DNA of 64,000 nt from NCBI GenBank assembly GCA_963675235.2, contig CAXXFU010000002.1, forward strand, positions 1-64,000, in the 5' to 3' direction. The stretch is from JAHJQZ01 sp963675235. Lineage in GTDB: Bacteria; Pseudomonadota; Alphaproteobacteria; Rhizobiales; Devosiaceae. The position numbers and the translations under genes are program-made. The notes under the pieces were generated by a model. That model was not told where the DNA came from. It saw nothing but the letters and a program-made list of their open reading frames with translations, and made no database searches. Positions within the stretch are counted from its first letter, which is position 1; the number at the start of each line of letters is the position of its first letter. This document shows positions 32,098-43,997 of this stretch, piece after piece.

Positions 32098-34980
32098 ATG
32101 AGCTTAGCCGAGGCCCTCAAGCCGATCCCTGAGGTTGCTGTCGACGACAATCCTCTCGCCGGGTTCGATCCGGCGCGGCACAAGCGCATCCTTGCCATTG
32201 GCGAGGTGCTGAAAACGCTTCTGGCGCCATCGCCCTATCTGAACGAACTCGCCCATGCCGAGGCCGACTGGCTTGACGGGGTCCTGGCCGAGGATGCCGA
32301 CAAAGCGCTTGTTGCGCTTCTTGCCGGGGTGGCCGCGGAGCACGTGCTGGCGCCCAACGAACTGGCGCCGAAACTTGTCGTTGCCAAGGCGCGCCTGGCG
32401 CTTCTGGCCGGTCTTGCCGAACTCGGGAGCGCCTGGACCACCGAGCAGGCCGTTTGCGCCATGTCCGATTTCGCCGATGCGGTGCTGCACGCAGCCCTCG
32501 GCAGCGCCACCGCGGAGGCCGGGGCGGCGGGAAAGATCACGCTCGATCCCGACCGTCATCCCGCCGAGCAAAGCGGGCTGGCGATCTTTGCTCTGGGCAA
32601 GCTCGGGGGGCGGGAGCTCAACTATTCCTCAGATGTCGACATTGTCGCCTTCTTCGATGCCGAGAAGGCCAAGCTTGCCGACCCGCTGGAGGCGGGCAAG
32701 TTTTACCAGAAGCTCCTGAGGCGCTTTGTCGGCCTTGTCGAAGCTGCACCGGGCGGACAATTCGTCTTCCGGGTCGATCTCAGGCTCAGGCCGGACCCAT
32801 CTTCGACGCCGGTGGCGATCAGCACCAATGCGGCGATGCAGTACTACGAATCGCGCGGCCAGAACTGGGAACGTGCTGCCTGGATCAAGGCGCGTGTCGT
32901 TGCCGGAGACCATGAAACCGGCGAGGCCTTCCTTGCCGAGCTGGCTCCCTTTGTGTGGCGCAAGCATCTCGATTATGCCACCATCGCCGATGTGCAGGCG
33001 ATGAAGCGGCAGATCGACATCGCCCGCCGCATCGGCGACGAGGAAGTGGCCGGTCATTCGGTCAAGCTCGGACGTGGCGGCATTCGCGAAATCGAGTTCT
33101 TTGCCCAGACACAGCAGCTCATTGCCGGCGGCCGTAATCGCGATCTGCGCGTGCGGCCGACCTCTGAGGCTTTGCGGCACCTGGCCGCCAACGACTGGAT
33201 CGCCGAGGAGGCGGCCGACGAACTGATCGAGGTCTACTGGAAGCTGCGCGCCGCTGAAAACCGGCTGCAGATCCGGCGCAACGAACAGACCCACACCATG
33301 CCCGAATCCGAAGCCGAGCTGGCGGTGATCGCGGCCATGTGCGGCGCGCCGAGCCTTGCCGAGTTCCAGCACGACTATCGGACCGCTACCTCGCGGGTGC
33401 GCGAGCGCTACGGTGAATTGTTCAAGGAAGCAAAAAGCCTTTCCGGCTCAGGCGGGAACCTTGTGTTCACCGGCAATGAGGACGATCCGGGAACGCTGAA
33501 GAACCTCAGCGAAATGGGCTTTGCCGAGCCGACGATCGTCACCGCCACGGTGCGCAAGTGGCATGCCGGCGGCTATGCGGCGACGCGCACTGCCGAGGCC
33601 CGCGCCAAGCTGACCTCGTTGCTGCCACTGCTGCTCGTATCGCTGTCAGAAGCACGCAATGCCGACGCGGCCCTGATGCGTTTCGACGCCTTTCTGGCGC
33701 GGCTGCCCGCCGGGGTTCAGCTGTTCGCCATTCTCGAGGCGCACGAGCATCTGCGTCGCCTGCTCGTCGATTTCATGGCCTCGGCGCCGCGCCTCAGCGA
33801 AGAGGTGATCCACCGTGCCCATATTCTCGACGGGCTCATCGATCCGGCATTCCCCAGCGAAATCAACCGTCGAGCTGCGCTCGTCGGCAAGGTCGACGGC
33901 TTCCTTGCCGATGCCGTTTCCTACGAGGATCTGATCGACCGCACGCGCCTGATCGGCCAGGAGCAGAAGTTCCTGATTTCGGCCGGGCTGTTGTCCGGCA
34001 CGGTACAGGCCGTCAATGCCGGGCGCCAGTTCACGGCCCTGGCCGAGACGCTGTTGCACCGGCTGTTCTCCGCCGTACGCAAGGAGTTTGCCGCCAGTTT
34101 CGGCGAGGTGCCCGGAGCGCAGATCGCGCTTCTGGCTTTCGGCAAGATGGCGAGCGCCGAAATGACAGCGACCTCGGACCTTGACTTCATCCTGTTGTAT
34201 TCCGTGCCGCCCGGTGTCGAGCAGTCGAACGGCAAGAAACCGCTGGCGCCCTCTCATTATTTCGCCCGGCTGACCCAACGTCTGATTGCTGCTCTGTCGG
34301 CGCCGACCGCAACCGGCGTGCTTTATGAAACCGACATGCGGCTGAGGCCATCGGGCAATGCCGGGCCTCTCGCCACCTCGCTCAGCGGATTCACCACCTA
34401 CCAAACGCGCGATGCCTGGACGTGGGAACACCTGGCGTTGACGCGGGCGCGGGTGGTCTATGCCGATGACGGGCTCGCTGCCATTGTCGAGGCGAGCATT
34501 GACGAAATCCTCGATGCCCCGCATCCGCGCGACAAGCTGATCGACGACGTGGTGGCAATGCGTGCGAGGTTGCTGCGAGACAGGAAGCCCCGGCACCAGT
34601 TCGACCTGAAGCTGGCCGAAGGCGGGCTGATGGATCTCGATTTCATCGCCCAGTCGGCGCAGTTGCTCGATCACAAGGCTGCCGGCCTGCCGCATGCAAC
34701 GGCACCGGAGGTCTTCGCCCGCATGCATGAGCTCGGTTGGCTGCCCGAGGCCGAACGGCTGTCGGCCATCTACGGTGAGTATTCGGCGATCCTGCAGGCA
34801 ATGAGCGCCTGCCTGGTCGAGCCGTTCAGGGAGGGGCACTGGACCGATGCGTTCCGGGAACTGCTGGCGCGGCTGTGCAACGCACCGGATTTTGCCTTTC
34901 TCGCCGCCGACATCGAAGCGATGAAAGCTGAAGTCGCCGCCGCCGCCGAGGCCTGGTACGCGCGGGCACGGGAGCTGTAG
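32098..34980 (+). CDS. glnE: Glutamine synthetase adenylyltransferase/adenylyl-removing enzyme GlnE
   Basis: A 960-residue bifunctional enzyme that adds and removes AMP on glutamine synthetase in response to PII signals. The N-terminal adenylyl-removing nucleotidyltransferase domain has LGKLGGRELNYSSDVDIVAF (G-x9-DxD), the linker helices carry the PII response, and the second transferase domain shows FGKMASAEMTATSDLDFILLY (given in part), with DMRLRPSGNAGPLATSL after it. Both catalytic DxD pairs are present, so both activities should work. It starts 12 bases after the kinase gene. Confidence 0.95.
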   Translation: MSLAEALKPIPEVAVDDNPLAGFDPARHKRILAIGEVLKTLLAPSPYLNELAHAEADWLDGVLAEDADKALVALLAGVAAEHVLAPNELAPKLVVAKARLALLAGLAELGSAWTTEQAVCAMSDFADAVLHAALGSATAEAGAAGKITLDPDRHPAEQSGLAIFALGKLGGRELNYSSDVDIVAFFDAEKAKLADPLEAGKFYQKLLRRFVGLVEAAPGGQFVFRVDLRLRPDPSSTPVAISTNAAMQYYESRGQNWERAAWIKARVVAGDHETGEAFLAELAPFVWRKHLDYATIADVQAMKRQIDIARRIGDEEVAGHSVKLGRGGIREIEFFAQTQQLIAGGRNRDLRVRPTSEALRHLAANDWIAEEAADELIEVYWKLRAAENRLQIRRNEQTHTMPESEAELAVIAAMCGAPSLAEFQHDYRTATSRVRERYGELFKEAKSLSGSGGNLVFTGNEDDPGTLKNLSEMGFAEPTIVTATVRKWHAGGYAATRTAEARAKLTSLLPLLLVSLSEARNADAALMRFDAFLARLPAGVQLFAILEAHEHLRRLLVDFMASAPRLSEEVIHRAHILDGLIDPAFPSEINRRAALVGKVDGFLADAVSYEDLIDRTRLIGQEQKFLISAGLLSGTVQAVNAGRQFTALAETLLHRLFSAVRKEFAASFGEVPGAQIALLAFGKMASAEMTATSDLDFILLYSVPPGVEQSNGKKPLAPSHYFARLTQRLIAALSAPTATGVLYETDMRLRPSGNAGPLATSLSGFTTYQTRDAWTWEHLALTRARVVYADDGLAAIVEASIDEILDAPHPRDKLIDDVVAMRARLLRDRKPRHQFDLKLAEGGLMDLDFIAQSAQLLDHKAAGLPHATAPEVFARMHELGWLPEAERLSAIYGEYSAILQAMSACLVEPFREGHWTDAFRELLARLCNAPDFAFLAADIEAMKAEVAAAAEAWYARAREL

Positions 34981-34998
34981 CGGTCAAAATGCCCGGGT

Positions 34999-36690
34999 TC
35001 AAGCGACCTGCTGGGAGACGAGTTCCACCGGCGTTTCGGCCTTGACCGGCAGGACGACGGCGACGGTGGTGCCGATGCCGGGGCTCGAATTGATCTGCAA
35101 TTGGCCGCCGCTGAGCTCGGCGATGGCGCGTGCGATGGCGATGCCGTTGCCGCGACGATCATTGCTGAGCGCGAAGGAGGTGTTGAGCACGGTCAGCGTG
35201 TCGGAGTGAATGCCGATGCCGGTGTCGGTGAATTCGAGCACGACGCCGTCACTGCTGTGCCATGCCGCCATGGTGATCGAGCCACCGCTCGGCGTGAACC
35301 TTAGCGAATTGTCGATGATCGAACCGATCAGGCGCCTGAGACCAAGCCGGTCGCCGAGAACCACGACGTCGTCGGAGCGTTCCAGCGCGATCTCGATTCC
35401 GGCTCGCCGCGCCTGTTCGAGGTAACGCATTTCGGTCCAGTCGAACAACTCGCATAGACGGATCGGTTCGCGATTGAGAACGCGTTCGCCGGAATCGAAT
35501 TCGGCCAGTTCGAGCATGTTTGCAAGCTTGTCGAGCAGCGTCTGGCCGGACTGCCGGATATTGGCGGCATAGCTCAGATAGCGGGCGTCGCCGATCGGGC
35601 CGAAGCTCTGATGATGCAACAGGTCGGCAAAGCCGATGATGTGGTTGAGCGGGGTTCTCAGCGAATGGCTGAGCTGGCTCAGGAACAGCGATTTCGAGCG
35701 GCCGGCGGCATCGCCGCGTACGCGCTGTGTCTGCAGTTCGTTGGCCATGTGGGCGACACGGTTGCGCAAGCGCAGCACTTCGCCGCCGAGGCGGGCGCGG
35801 GCGCTGTCGTCGACGAAATGCATGATCCGCAGTCTGTCGCGCGTGATGTGTTCGCGCAGGTCCCAGGCGTCGCCGTTGGCAAGCGTCACGTGCAGGCGGC
35901 TATCGGTGGCGCTGCCCGAGAGTTCCTCGATCTCGCCACTTCCCGCAAGCGCAGCGCGGAAGTCGTCGTAGCGCGCGCCGCGGCGCAGCACAGCCGAAGG
36001 CACCAGCGCCGCGCCGGTGATGGAGCCGGAGGTGGCGACAAGCATGTTGTTGCCGTCCCAGATGGCAAGACCGTCGGTGGTATTGCCCATGGCCGCGGCG
36101 AGCGTGCTGGCGCAGCGGCGCGTCTCGGTGATGCCGGCACGACGCAAGGCGCGCACGGCAAGCAGTCCGGCCAGGCCCAGCGCACCCAGTGCCCGCAGGA
36201 GCACCGGCAGGAACACCTCCTTCTGCGACTGGCGGACTTCAACAGTGCCGAGCGGCCCGGCAATGGTGCGGGCGGCAAGGATTTCCGGCAGCACTGCCTG
36301 TGTCTGGCCGCTCCGGTCAGGCGCGCTGTTCAGGATTTCGACATCGTTGCGGTCTGTCAGCGAAACCAGCATGCCGGCATCCAGCGCGCGGGCGATCGGT
36401 GCGAAGCTCTCTTCGGCCAGTTCGATGGCGGTGTTGTCGAGGCCGGCGGCGATCATGCCGGCCGCGAGCTCGACGCGGGATTGCGCGTTATTGAGAGTCA
36501 GTGTGGCGTCAGCGGCAACGAAAACTGAGTAGAGCGCAGCGATGACGAGCAGCGATTTGCGCGTGGCGGGCGTGAGGCGGGAAAGGCGCGAAGCCCTGAC
36601 GGACCGGCCGGCGGAACGCATCCGATCTAGAAATATGGAATCCGGGCCAGCCGTATGGCTTCCGGCGCCGGATGTCTCCGCCGTGTTCAT
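34999..36690 (-). CDS. Membrane-bound sensor histidine kinase, PleC/PdhS-like
   Basis: A 563-residue kinase. A membrane helix lies at about residues 44-66, an extracytoplasmic stretch follows to about 158, and a second helix at about 160-180 (LPVLLRALGALGLAGLLAV). A PAS-like region (about 200-295: NTTDGLAIWDGNNMLVATSG) precedes a coiled coil and the H-box FLSQLSHSLRTPLNHIIGFAD with H342. The N-box DNSLRFTPSGG and G-box FTDTGIGI follow. The SLRTPLN-IIGFAD form is that of PleC, DivJ and PdhS kinases that control DivK and cell-cycle polarity in alphaproteobacteria. A role in development is inferred. The gene is convergent with glnE. Confidence 0.78.
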   Translation of the reverse strand: MNTAETSGAGSHTAGPDSIFLDRMRSAGRSVRASRLSRLTPATRKSLLVIAALYSVFVAADATLTLNNAQSRVELAAGMIAAGLDNTAIELAEESFAPIARALDAGMLVSLTDRNDVEILNSAPDRSGQTQAVLPEILAARTIAGPLGTVEVRQSQKEVFLPVLLRALGALGLAGLLAVRALRRAGITETRRCASTLAAAMGNTTDGLAIWDGNNMLVATSGSITGAALVPSAVLRRGARYDDFRAALAGSGEIEELSGSATDSRLHVTLANGDAWDLREHITRDRLRIMHFVDDSARARLGGEVLRLRNRVAHMANELQTQRVRGDAAGRSKSLFLSQLSHSLRTPLNHIIGFADLLHHQSFGPIGDARYLSYAANIRQSGQTLLDKLANMLELAEFDSGERVLNREPIRLCELFDWTEMRYLEQARRAGIEIALERSDDVVVLGDRLGLRRLIGSIIDNSLRFTPSGGSITMAAWHSSDGVVLEFTDTGIGIHSDTLTVLNTSFALSNDRRGNGIAIARAIAELSGGQLQINSSPGIGTTVAVVLPVKAETPVELVSQQVA

Positions 36691-36843
36691 TGCGCCCCTG
36701 CTCTCCGCCTGATGAAATCAGTTGTTCAGCTTTTGTTAGGACGTTGAATCAACTGGCGGACTCTTGTCCATAGGCAAATCTTGCCTACATCCCGGCGCAG
36801 GCAGAATTTGCGAGTCGGCAGAATCACTTGGCGTCAAAAAGAT

Positions 36844-39483
36844 TTATTGTGACAAAACGCGCGACAGGATGTCGGAGACGTTTCGCGACAGGTCCTTGCC
36901 CTTGAGTGATTCGAGTGCCTCGGTTGCGCGGCTCTGCCGTTCGGGTCCGTAAAGGTGTATCGAACGGAATCCGGTCAGCAGCATTGCCGCAACCTGGGCA
37001 TTGACCGCATCCATTTCCGCGCACACCGAGGTCACGAAGCGGAAACCGGCGCCATCGGCGCGGGCGAACTGCGCCGGATTGGCCATTGAAAAGCCCATGA
37101 CCAGCGAGCGCAGGCGGTTGGGGTTGAGGCGCGGGAAATCCGGGTCGGCGTAGACCGCCTTGACGCGATCGAGTGTTTCGGCTTCCGGACGTATGGCGAC
37201 GAGCCGCAGCCACTTGTCGTAGAGCAACGGGTCGGAACCGAAGTTGGCCTTGAAGTCATCGAGCAGCGCGTCGGTGTCAGGCAGGCCGAGGGACGCGGCG
37301 ATCTCGAGCGCGGCCATGCGGTCGGTCATGTTGTCGGCTGCACGATAATGGGCACTGACCTGTGCCGCCGCATCCTCATTGGCGCTCGCCGCCCATAGCG
37401 CAAGGCACTGGTTTCTCAGGCTTCGCGCCCGCGTCGCCACAGCCTCGGTCGAATAGGGCAGGGCCGTGTCGGCGAGAACGCCATAACCGGTTTCAAGCTC
37501 GGCGGCGAGCGACGCGCCGATATGAGCGAGCATCGCCTTGTGCGCGGCATGCACCGCATCCGGATCGACGTCGTGTCCCAGCGCCTGGGCGATCGAGCTC
37601 TGTCCAGGCAGGGCGAGAGCCTGCGCCTTGAAGGCGTTGTCGAGGTCGGTATCTGCAAGCGTATCGGAAAGCGCCGCCGCCAGTCCGTTGGCGGTTGCCA
37701 CATCGGTCAGCATGCCGCCGGCCCGCGCGCCGGCGACCATCAGCTTGAGCGCAATGTCCTGCAATGCCTGCCAGCGGTTGAACGGGTCGGAATCGTGGCG
37801 GGCAAGAAACAGCCGGTCTTCACCGCTCATGTTCGAGACCACGTTCACCGGGGCCGAGAAATCGCGGAACAGCGACGGGATCGGCCGGGCCGACACGCCC
37901 GAAAAGACAATTTCGACTTCCGGCTGATCGAAGACGATCAGGTCGGCTTCGACGCGCGCGCCCTCGGCTGCGGTGAACGCGAGGTCGTGGCCGTTCGGCC
38001 CGACCAGGCCGAATTTCACCGGCACCATCATTGGCTGCTTGTCGGGCTGGCCCGGGGTCGGGTGCGTCTGCTGCCTGAGCGTCAGCCGATAGGTCTGGGT
38101 TTCGGGTTCGTAGGCATCCGAGACGGTGATCTCCGGCGTACCGGCCTGCTTGTACCAGTCGAGGAAATGGCTCAGATCGGTATCGAGCGCCTGCTCGAAG
38201 GCGCCGACCCAGTCCTCGATCGTCGCCGCCTTGCCGTCATTGTCCTCGATGTAGCGGGTGAAGCCCTTGAGGAAGCCGTCGGAGCCGTGGAACGTCGACA
38301 GCATGCGGACGATTTCCGCGCCCTTCTCGTAGACGGTGGCGGTGTAGAAATTCTCGATCTCGCGGAAGCTGTCGGGCCGGGCTGGATGGGCGAGGGGGCC
38401 GGAATCCTCGGGGAACTGCGATGCCCGCAGCTTGCGCACGTCCTGGATGCGCTTGACGGCGCGAGAGCGTTCGTCGGACGAGAATTCCTGGTCGCGATAG
38501 ACGGTCAGCCCTTCCTTGAGGCAGAGCTGGAACCAGTCTCGGCAGGTCACGCGGTCGCCGGTCCAGTTGTGGAAGTATTCGTGGGCAATGACGCCCTCGA
38601 TATTGGCATAGTCGGCATCGGTCGCTGTTTCGGGGTCGGCCAGGACATAGCGGTCGTTGAAGATGTTGAGCCCCTTGTTCTCCATGGCGCCGAAATTGAA
38701 ATCTGACACGGCGACGATGTTGAACAGATCGAGATCGTATTCGCGTCCGAAACGCCTTTCGTCCCAGGCCATGGAGCGCTTGAGCGAATCCATGGCGTAA
38801 AGGCACTTTGCCTCCTTGCCGTGCTCGCAATAGATGCCCAGCGCCACCTCGCGGCCGGATGCGGTGGTGAAACTGTCCTCGATATGGCCGAGATCGCCGG
38901 CGACGAGCGCGAACAGGTAGCTCGGCTTGGGGAATGGGTCATGCCAGACGGCGAAATGGCGGCCGTTGGACAGCTCGCCGCTCTCGGTGAGATTGCCGTT
39001 CGCCAGAAGCACAGGCGCCGCCTTGGCGTCGGCCTCGATCCTGACCGTATAAACGCTCAGCACGTCCGGGCGATCGAGGAAATAGGTCATGCGCCGGAAC
39101 CCTTCGGGTTCGCATTGCGTGCACCAGATGCCGCTCGAACGGTAGAGCCCCATCAGCTCGGTATTGCCGGCCGGATCGATCTCGGTGACGATTTCGAGTT
39201 CGAACGGGTCCTCCGGCGGGTTGTGCAGGGTCAGCCCGGCATTGTCGACCGAGTAGAATTCGGCCCCGAGCGGCAGGCCGCCGATCCCCACCGAGATCAA
39301 ACGCAGGCTGCGGCCGTCGAGCCTCAACTTGCTGTCCGCCTTGCGCACCGGCGCCGGCTCGACGAACAGGCGCGCCCTGACGATTGTCGCCTCCTCGCGA
39401 ATGTCGAAACTGAGCTCGGTGCGCGCGATCAGGAATTCCGGTGTGCTGTAGTCCTTGAGATAGGTGAGTTCGGCGTCGGTCAT
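36844..39483 (-). CDS. pepN: Aminopeptidase N (M1 family)
   Basis: An 879-residue zinc aminopeptidase. The substrate-anchoring GAMENKG motif and the zinc site VIAHEYFHNWTGDRV (HExxH at about residues 298-302) with the downstream Glu in LKEGLTVYRDQEF are intact. The C-terminal helical domain (DUF3458-type) is complete. It removes N-terminal residues from peptides in the cytosol. ATG 39483 is chosen; the frame stays open upstream but without conserved sequence. The 153-base gap to the - strand kinase downstream suggests separate control. Confidence 0.95.
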   Translation of the reverse strand: MTDAELTYLKDYSTPEFLIARTELSFDIREEATIVRARLFVEPAPVRKADSKLRLDGRSLRLISVGIGGLPLGAEFYSVDNAGLTLHNPPEDPFELEIVTEIDPAGNTELMGLYRSSGIWCTQCEPEGFRRMTYFLDRPDVLSVYTVRIEADAKAAPVLLANGNLTESGELSNGRHFAVWHDPFPKPSYLFALVAGDLGHIEDSFTTASGREVALGIYCEHGKEAKCLYAMDSLKRSMAWDERRFGREYDLDLFNIVAVSDFNFGAMENKGLNIFNDRYVLADPETATDADYANIEGVIAHEYFHNWTGDRVTCRDWFQLCLKEGLTVYRDQEFSSDERSRAVKRIQDVRKLRASQFPEDSGPLAHPARPDSFREIENFYTATVYEKGAEIVRMLSTFHGSDGFLKGFTRYIEDNDGKAATIEDWVGAFEQALDTDLSHFLDWYKQAGTPEITVSDAYEPETQTYRLTLRQQTHPTPGQPDKQPMMVPVKFGLVGPNGHDLAFTAAEGARVEADLIVFDQPEVEIVFSGVSARPIPSLFRDFSAPVNVVSNMSGEDRLFLARHDSDPFNRWQALQDIALKLMVAGARAGGMLTDVATANGLAAALSDTLADTDLDNAFKAQALALPGQSSIAQALGHDVDPDAVHAAHKAMLAHIGASLAAELETGYGVLADTALPYSTEAVATRARSLRNQCLALWAASANEDAAAQVSAHYRAADNMTDRMAALEIAASLGLPDTDALLDDFKANFGSDPLLYDKWLRLVAIRPEAETLDRVKAVYADPDFPRLNPNRLRSLVMGFSMANPAQFARADGAGFRFVTSVCAEMDAVNAQVAAMLLTGFRSIHLYGPERQSRATEALESLKGKDLSRNVSDILSRVLSQ

Positions 39484-39713
39484 ATTTCGGGACTCGTCTC
39501 TAGGGGCGGATGTTTCCGCGCCTCTGACGGCGCAGGTTTGCCGCAAGGCAGCACGTGCGGCGACAATGAGCAAGTCCGAATGAGGTGTGGCAATCTTGCT
39601 ACAGCCGTTTTTCGGCATTGGTGTATGTTAGCGCACCCTCAGTGACCCGCCGCCACTGGAATGATGGTTTCCGCGGCCCCGGTTCCGGACTGATGGCAAG
39701 ACGCTCCTCTTCG

Positions 39714-39743
39714 TTGACGACGCAAAGAGCGCCCCGATTTAAA
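39714..39743 (+). promoter_or_regulatory. Candidate sigma-70 promoter for the ABC exporter pair
   Basis: TTGACG at 39714-39719 and TTTAAA at 39738-39743 are 18 bases apart, in a divergent region between pepN and the exporter genes. Transcription would start near 39750 and give a leader holding the hairpin at 39761-39783. The -10 is not ideal. Confidence 0.4.
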
Positions 39744-39760
39744 AAGAGATAAGTGGGTCC

Positions 39761-39783
39761 GCGCTCCGAGGTGTTCGGAGCGC
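39761..39783 (+). promoter_or_regulatory. Leader hairpin before the first ABC exporter gene
   Basis: GCGCTCCGA at 39761-39769 pairs perfectly with TCGGAGCGC at 39775-39783 around a 5-base loop. It lies 30 bases before ATG 39814. It could stabilise the message or slow transcription; a true terminator T-run is not adjacent. Confidence 0.45.
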
Positions 39784-39813
39784 TCGCCGCACTGCCGTTT
39801 TGTGGTGACCAAG

Positions 39814-41676
<1,863 letters not shown>

Positions 41677-41691
<15 letters not shown>

Positions 41692-41708
41692 ACCCGCTCC
41701 GCCGTCTC
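41677..41708. other. Stem-loop enclosing the stop codon of exporter half 1
   Basis: The arms 41677-41688 and 41697-41708 pair over 12 positions with one mismatch (core CGGCGGAG/CTCCGCCG) and the TAG stop lies in the 8-base loop. It may alter the ratio of the two half-transporters by shaping the message between them. Confidence 0.45.
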
Positions 41709-41793
41709 GTCACGATGCCGCCCATGTGATCGGCAAGTGATTTGTCGGGCCGGGCCGGCCCGACGAAATTGGACGCAGCGAGGGACAGGCCAG

Positions 41794-43830
41794 ATGCGGC
41801 ACGCGATGGGTGGGGGAATGAAAGGCGTTGGCCGTGGCCCCAAGACCGGCGGCCGGATGCAGCCACCGCGCCACAAGAACTATCGCGCCTATCGCGAGAT
41901 CAAGTTTTTCCGCCCGCTTTTCGCCCCTTTCGAGACCTGGATCGACCCCTTCCGCAAACCGGCGCGGCCGTTACCGCCGGCCGATATCTGGCGCTTCATC
42001 TGGCACTATGCCCGACAGGCCAAGCTGCCGCTGGGCATCAGCTTCGTGCTGCATGCGATCAACGGCGGCATGGAGGCGGTGTTCTTTTTCTTCATGGGGC
42101 GGCTTGTCGACATCCTGACCGCCGGCGTGGCCTCGGATGGCTGGTCCGGCCTGATGGCACGAGCCGGCGGCGAATTGGCGCTGATCTTTGCAATCATCGT
42201 CGTCGTTCGCTTCGTGATTTCCTTCATGCAGATGATGATCGACGCCCAGGTCATCAATCGCGGCTTCTACAATCTTGTCGGCTGGCAGGCGACGAGCCAT
42301 GTCGCTCGCCAGAGCGTCGGATTCTTTGCCTCCGAGCATTCCGGCGCGGTGCTGACCAAGGTCGGCCAGGTCGGCGACGCCGTGGGGAACTTCATCACCG
42401 GCTCGCTGACCTCGGTCTGGACCATCCTTACCTTCATGGCGACCTCGCTGTTCCTGTTCGCCCAGCTCGATATCGGCCTTGTCGGCGTGGTCGTCGTCTG
42501 GGTCGGGGTGGTGCTGGTGCTCGCCCGCTATTTCCTGCCGCGCTTCCGCGATGCCTCTGTCGACATGGCCGAGGCCGGCGCCGATAAGAACGGCCGTGTC
42601 GTCGACGTCTATTCCAACATCCAGACGGTCAAGCTCTACGGCTCGACCGAAAGCGCCGACGACTACATGCGTGACGGCATGGCCGGCTATGTCGAGATGG
42701 CGAAGCGTATGGGGCGGCTGTCGGTCGGCATGAACTCGCTGATGGTCCTGGCTTCGAGCATCGCCTTCGCCGCGGCGGCGATCCTGTGCATCGACCTGTG
42801 GACCCGCGACGCCATCACGGTCGGCTCCATCGCCTTCGCGCTGTCGCTGATCCTCAGGCTCAACATGTGGCTCGGCATGCTGATCGGCTCGATCAACGGG
42901 TTGATGCGTTCGTTCGGCGTGCTGCAGAATTCGATGGAGCTGATCACCCGTCCGCTCGAGGTCACCGACGCGCCTGACGCCAAGAGCTTCGAGCCGAAGG
43001 GCGGCGGGGTGCGTTTCGAGGCGGTCGATTTTGGATATGTGAAGGGCCAGCCGGTGATAGACGGTTTCGATCTCGACATCAGACCGGGCGAGAAGGTCGG
43101 GCTGGTCGGCTATTCCGGCGCCGGCAAGACGACCATCGTCAATCTGCTGCTGAGGTTCTGGGACATCCAGTCCGGCCGCATCTTCATCGATGGCGCCGAC
43201 ATCTCGAAGGTCACCCAGGATTCGCTGAGGGCCGCCATAGGCGTGGTCACCCAGGAACCGGCGCTGCTGCACCGATCGGTCAAGGACAATATCCTTTACG
43301 GCCGGCCCGGGGCCAGCGATGCCGATGTCGTGGCAGCGGCAAAGAAGGCGGCGGCACATGATTTCATCCTCGAGCTCAAGGATCCGGACGGGCGTTCCGG
43401 CTACGACGCCCATGTCGGCGAACGCGGCATCAAGCTCTCCGGCGGTCAGCGCCAGCGCATCGCCATCGCTCGCGTCATGCTCAAGAATGCGCCGATCCTG
43501 GTGCTCGACGAGGCAACCTCGGCACTCGATTCCGAGATCGAGGCGGCCATCCAGGAACAGCTTTCAACGCTGATGGGCGGCAAGACCGTGCTCGCCATCG
43601 CCCACCGCCTGTCGACCATTGCAGCCATGGACAGGCTAATCGTCATCAATGGCGGCCGCATCGTCGAGCAGGGCAGCCATGCCGAGCTGCTGAAAAAGGG
43701 CGGCATCTATGCCGCGCTCTGGGAGCGCCAGTCGGGCGGATTCCTCGCCAGCGACCCGGATGGGGCACCGCCTGCCGACGCCGCCGACCAGAGCGCTTCA
43801 CGTTTGATGGAATCAAAACGAACGCTCTAG
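41794..43830 (+). CDS. ABC exporter half-transporter 2
   Basis: A 678-residue permease-ATPase with a longer basic N-terminus (RHAMGGGMKGVGRGPKTGG) before six helices at about 65-345. The ATPase has Walker A GYSGAGKTT (K445), signature LSGGQRQR, Walker B ILVLDEATSALDSE and H-loop AHRLST; all catalytic residues are intact, so both halves can hydrolyse ATP. ATG 41818 is an alternative start. The last residues (QSASRLMESKRTL) are encoded by a dispersed repeat that has entered the end of the gene, giving a replaced or extended C-terminus. Confidence 0.86.
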   Translation: MRHAMGGGMKGVGRGPKTGGRMQPPRHKNYRAYREIKFFRPLFAPFETWIDPFRKPARPLPPADIWRFIWHYARQAKLPLGISFVLHAINGGMEAVFFFFMGRLVDILTAGVASDGWSGLMARAGGELALIFAIIVVVRFVISFMQMMIDAQVINRGFYNLVGWQATSHVARQSVGFFASEHSGAVLTKVGQVGDAVGNFITGSLTSVWTILTFMATSLFLFAQLDIGLVGVVVVWVGVVLVLARYFLPRFRDASVDMAEAGADKNGRVVDVYSNIQTVKLYGSTESADDYMRDGMAGYVEMAKRMGRLSVGMNSLMVLASSIAFAAAAILCIDLWTRDAITVGSIAFALSLILRLNMWLGMLIGSINGLMRSFGVLQNSMELITRPLEVTDAPDAKSFEPKGGGVRFEAVDFGYVKGQPVIDGFDLDIRPGEKVGLVGYSGAGKTTIVNLLLRFWDIQSGRIFIDGADISKVTQDSLRAAIGVVTQEPALLHRSVKDNILYGRPGASDADVVAAAKKAAAHDFILELKDPDGRSGYDAHVGERGIKLSGGQRQRIAIARVMLKNAPILVLDEATSALDSEIEAAIQEQLSTLMGGKTVLAIAHRLSTIAAMDRLIVINGGRIVEQGSHAELLKKGGIYAALWERQSGGFLASDPDGAPPADAADQSASRLMESKRTL

Positions 43831-43893
43831 GTTGTTGAGTTGTCGCGTTTTCTAACCGGAAAAGCGGTCTCTACTTTTCCTGAAAGCACTCGA
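43789..43893. repeat. Dispersed repeat E, copy 2, overlapping the exporter C-terminus
   Basis: It begins CAGAGCG at 43789, contains the inverted pair AGAGCG/CGCTCT (43790-43795 and 43823-43828) with a GTTTGAT...ATCAAAAC inner stem, and ends with the block CGCGTTTTCTAACCGG through ACTTTTCCTGAAAGCACTCG. The second half aligns with the copy at about 13825-13865. This resembles a large extragenic repeat family of Hyphomicrobiales. Confidence 0.75.
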
Positions 43894-43997
43894 GCTCCAT
43901 CCGCCGGATTTGCGCTTCGGTCCGGCCGGCGGGACCGGCCGCGCATGTTGTGCGAATTTCACCGACAACGGACTTGACGCCGCGACATTTTGGCAAT

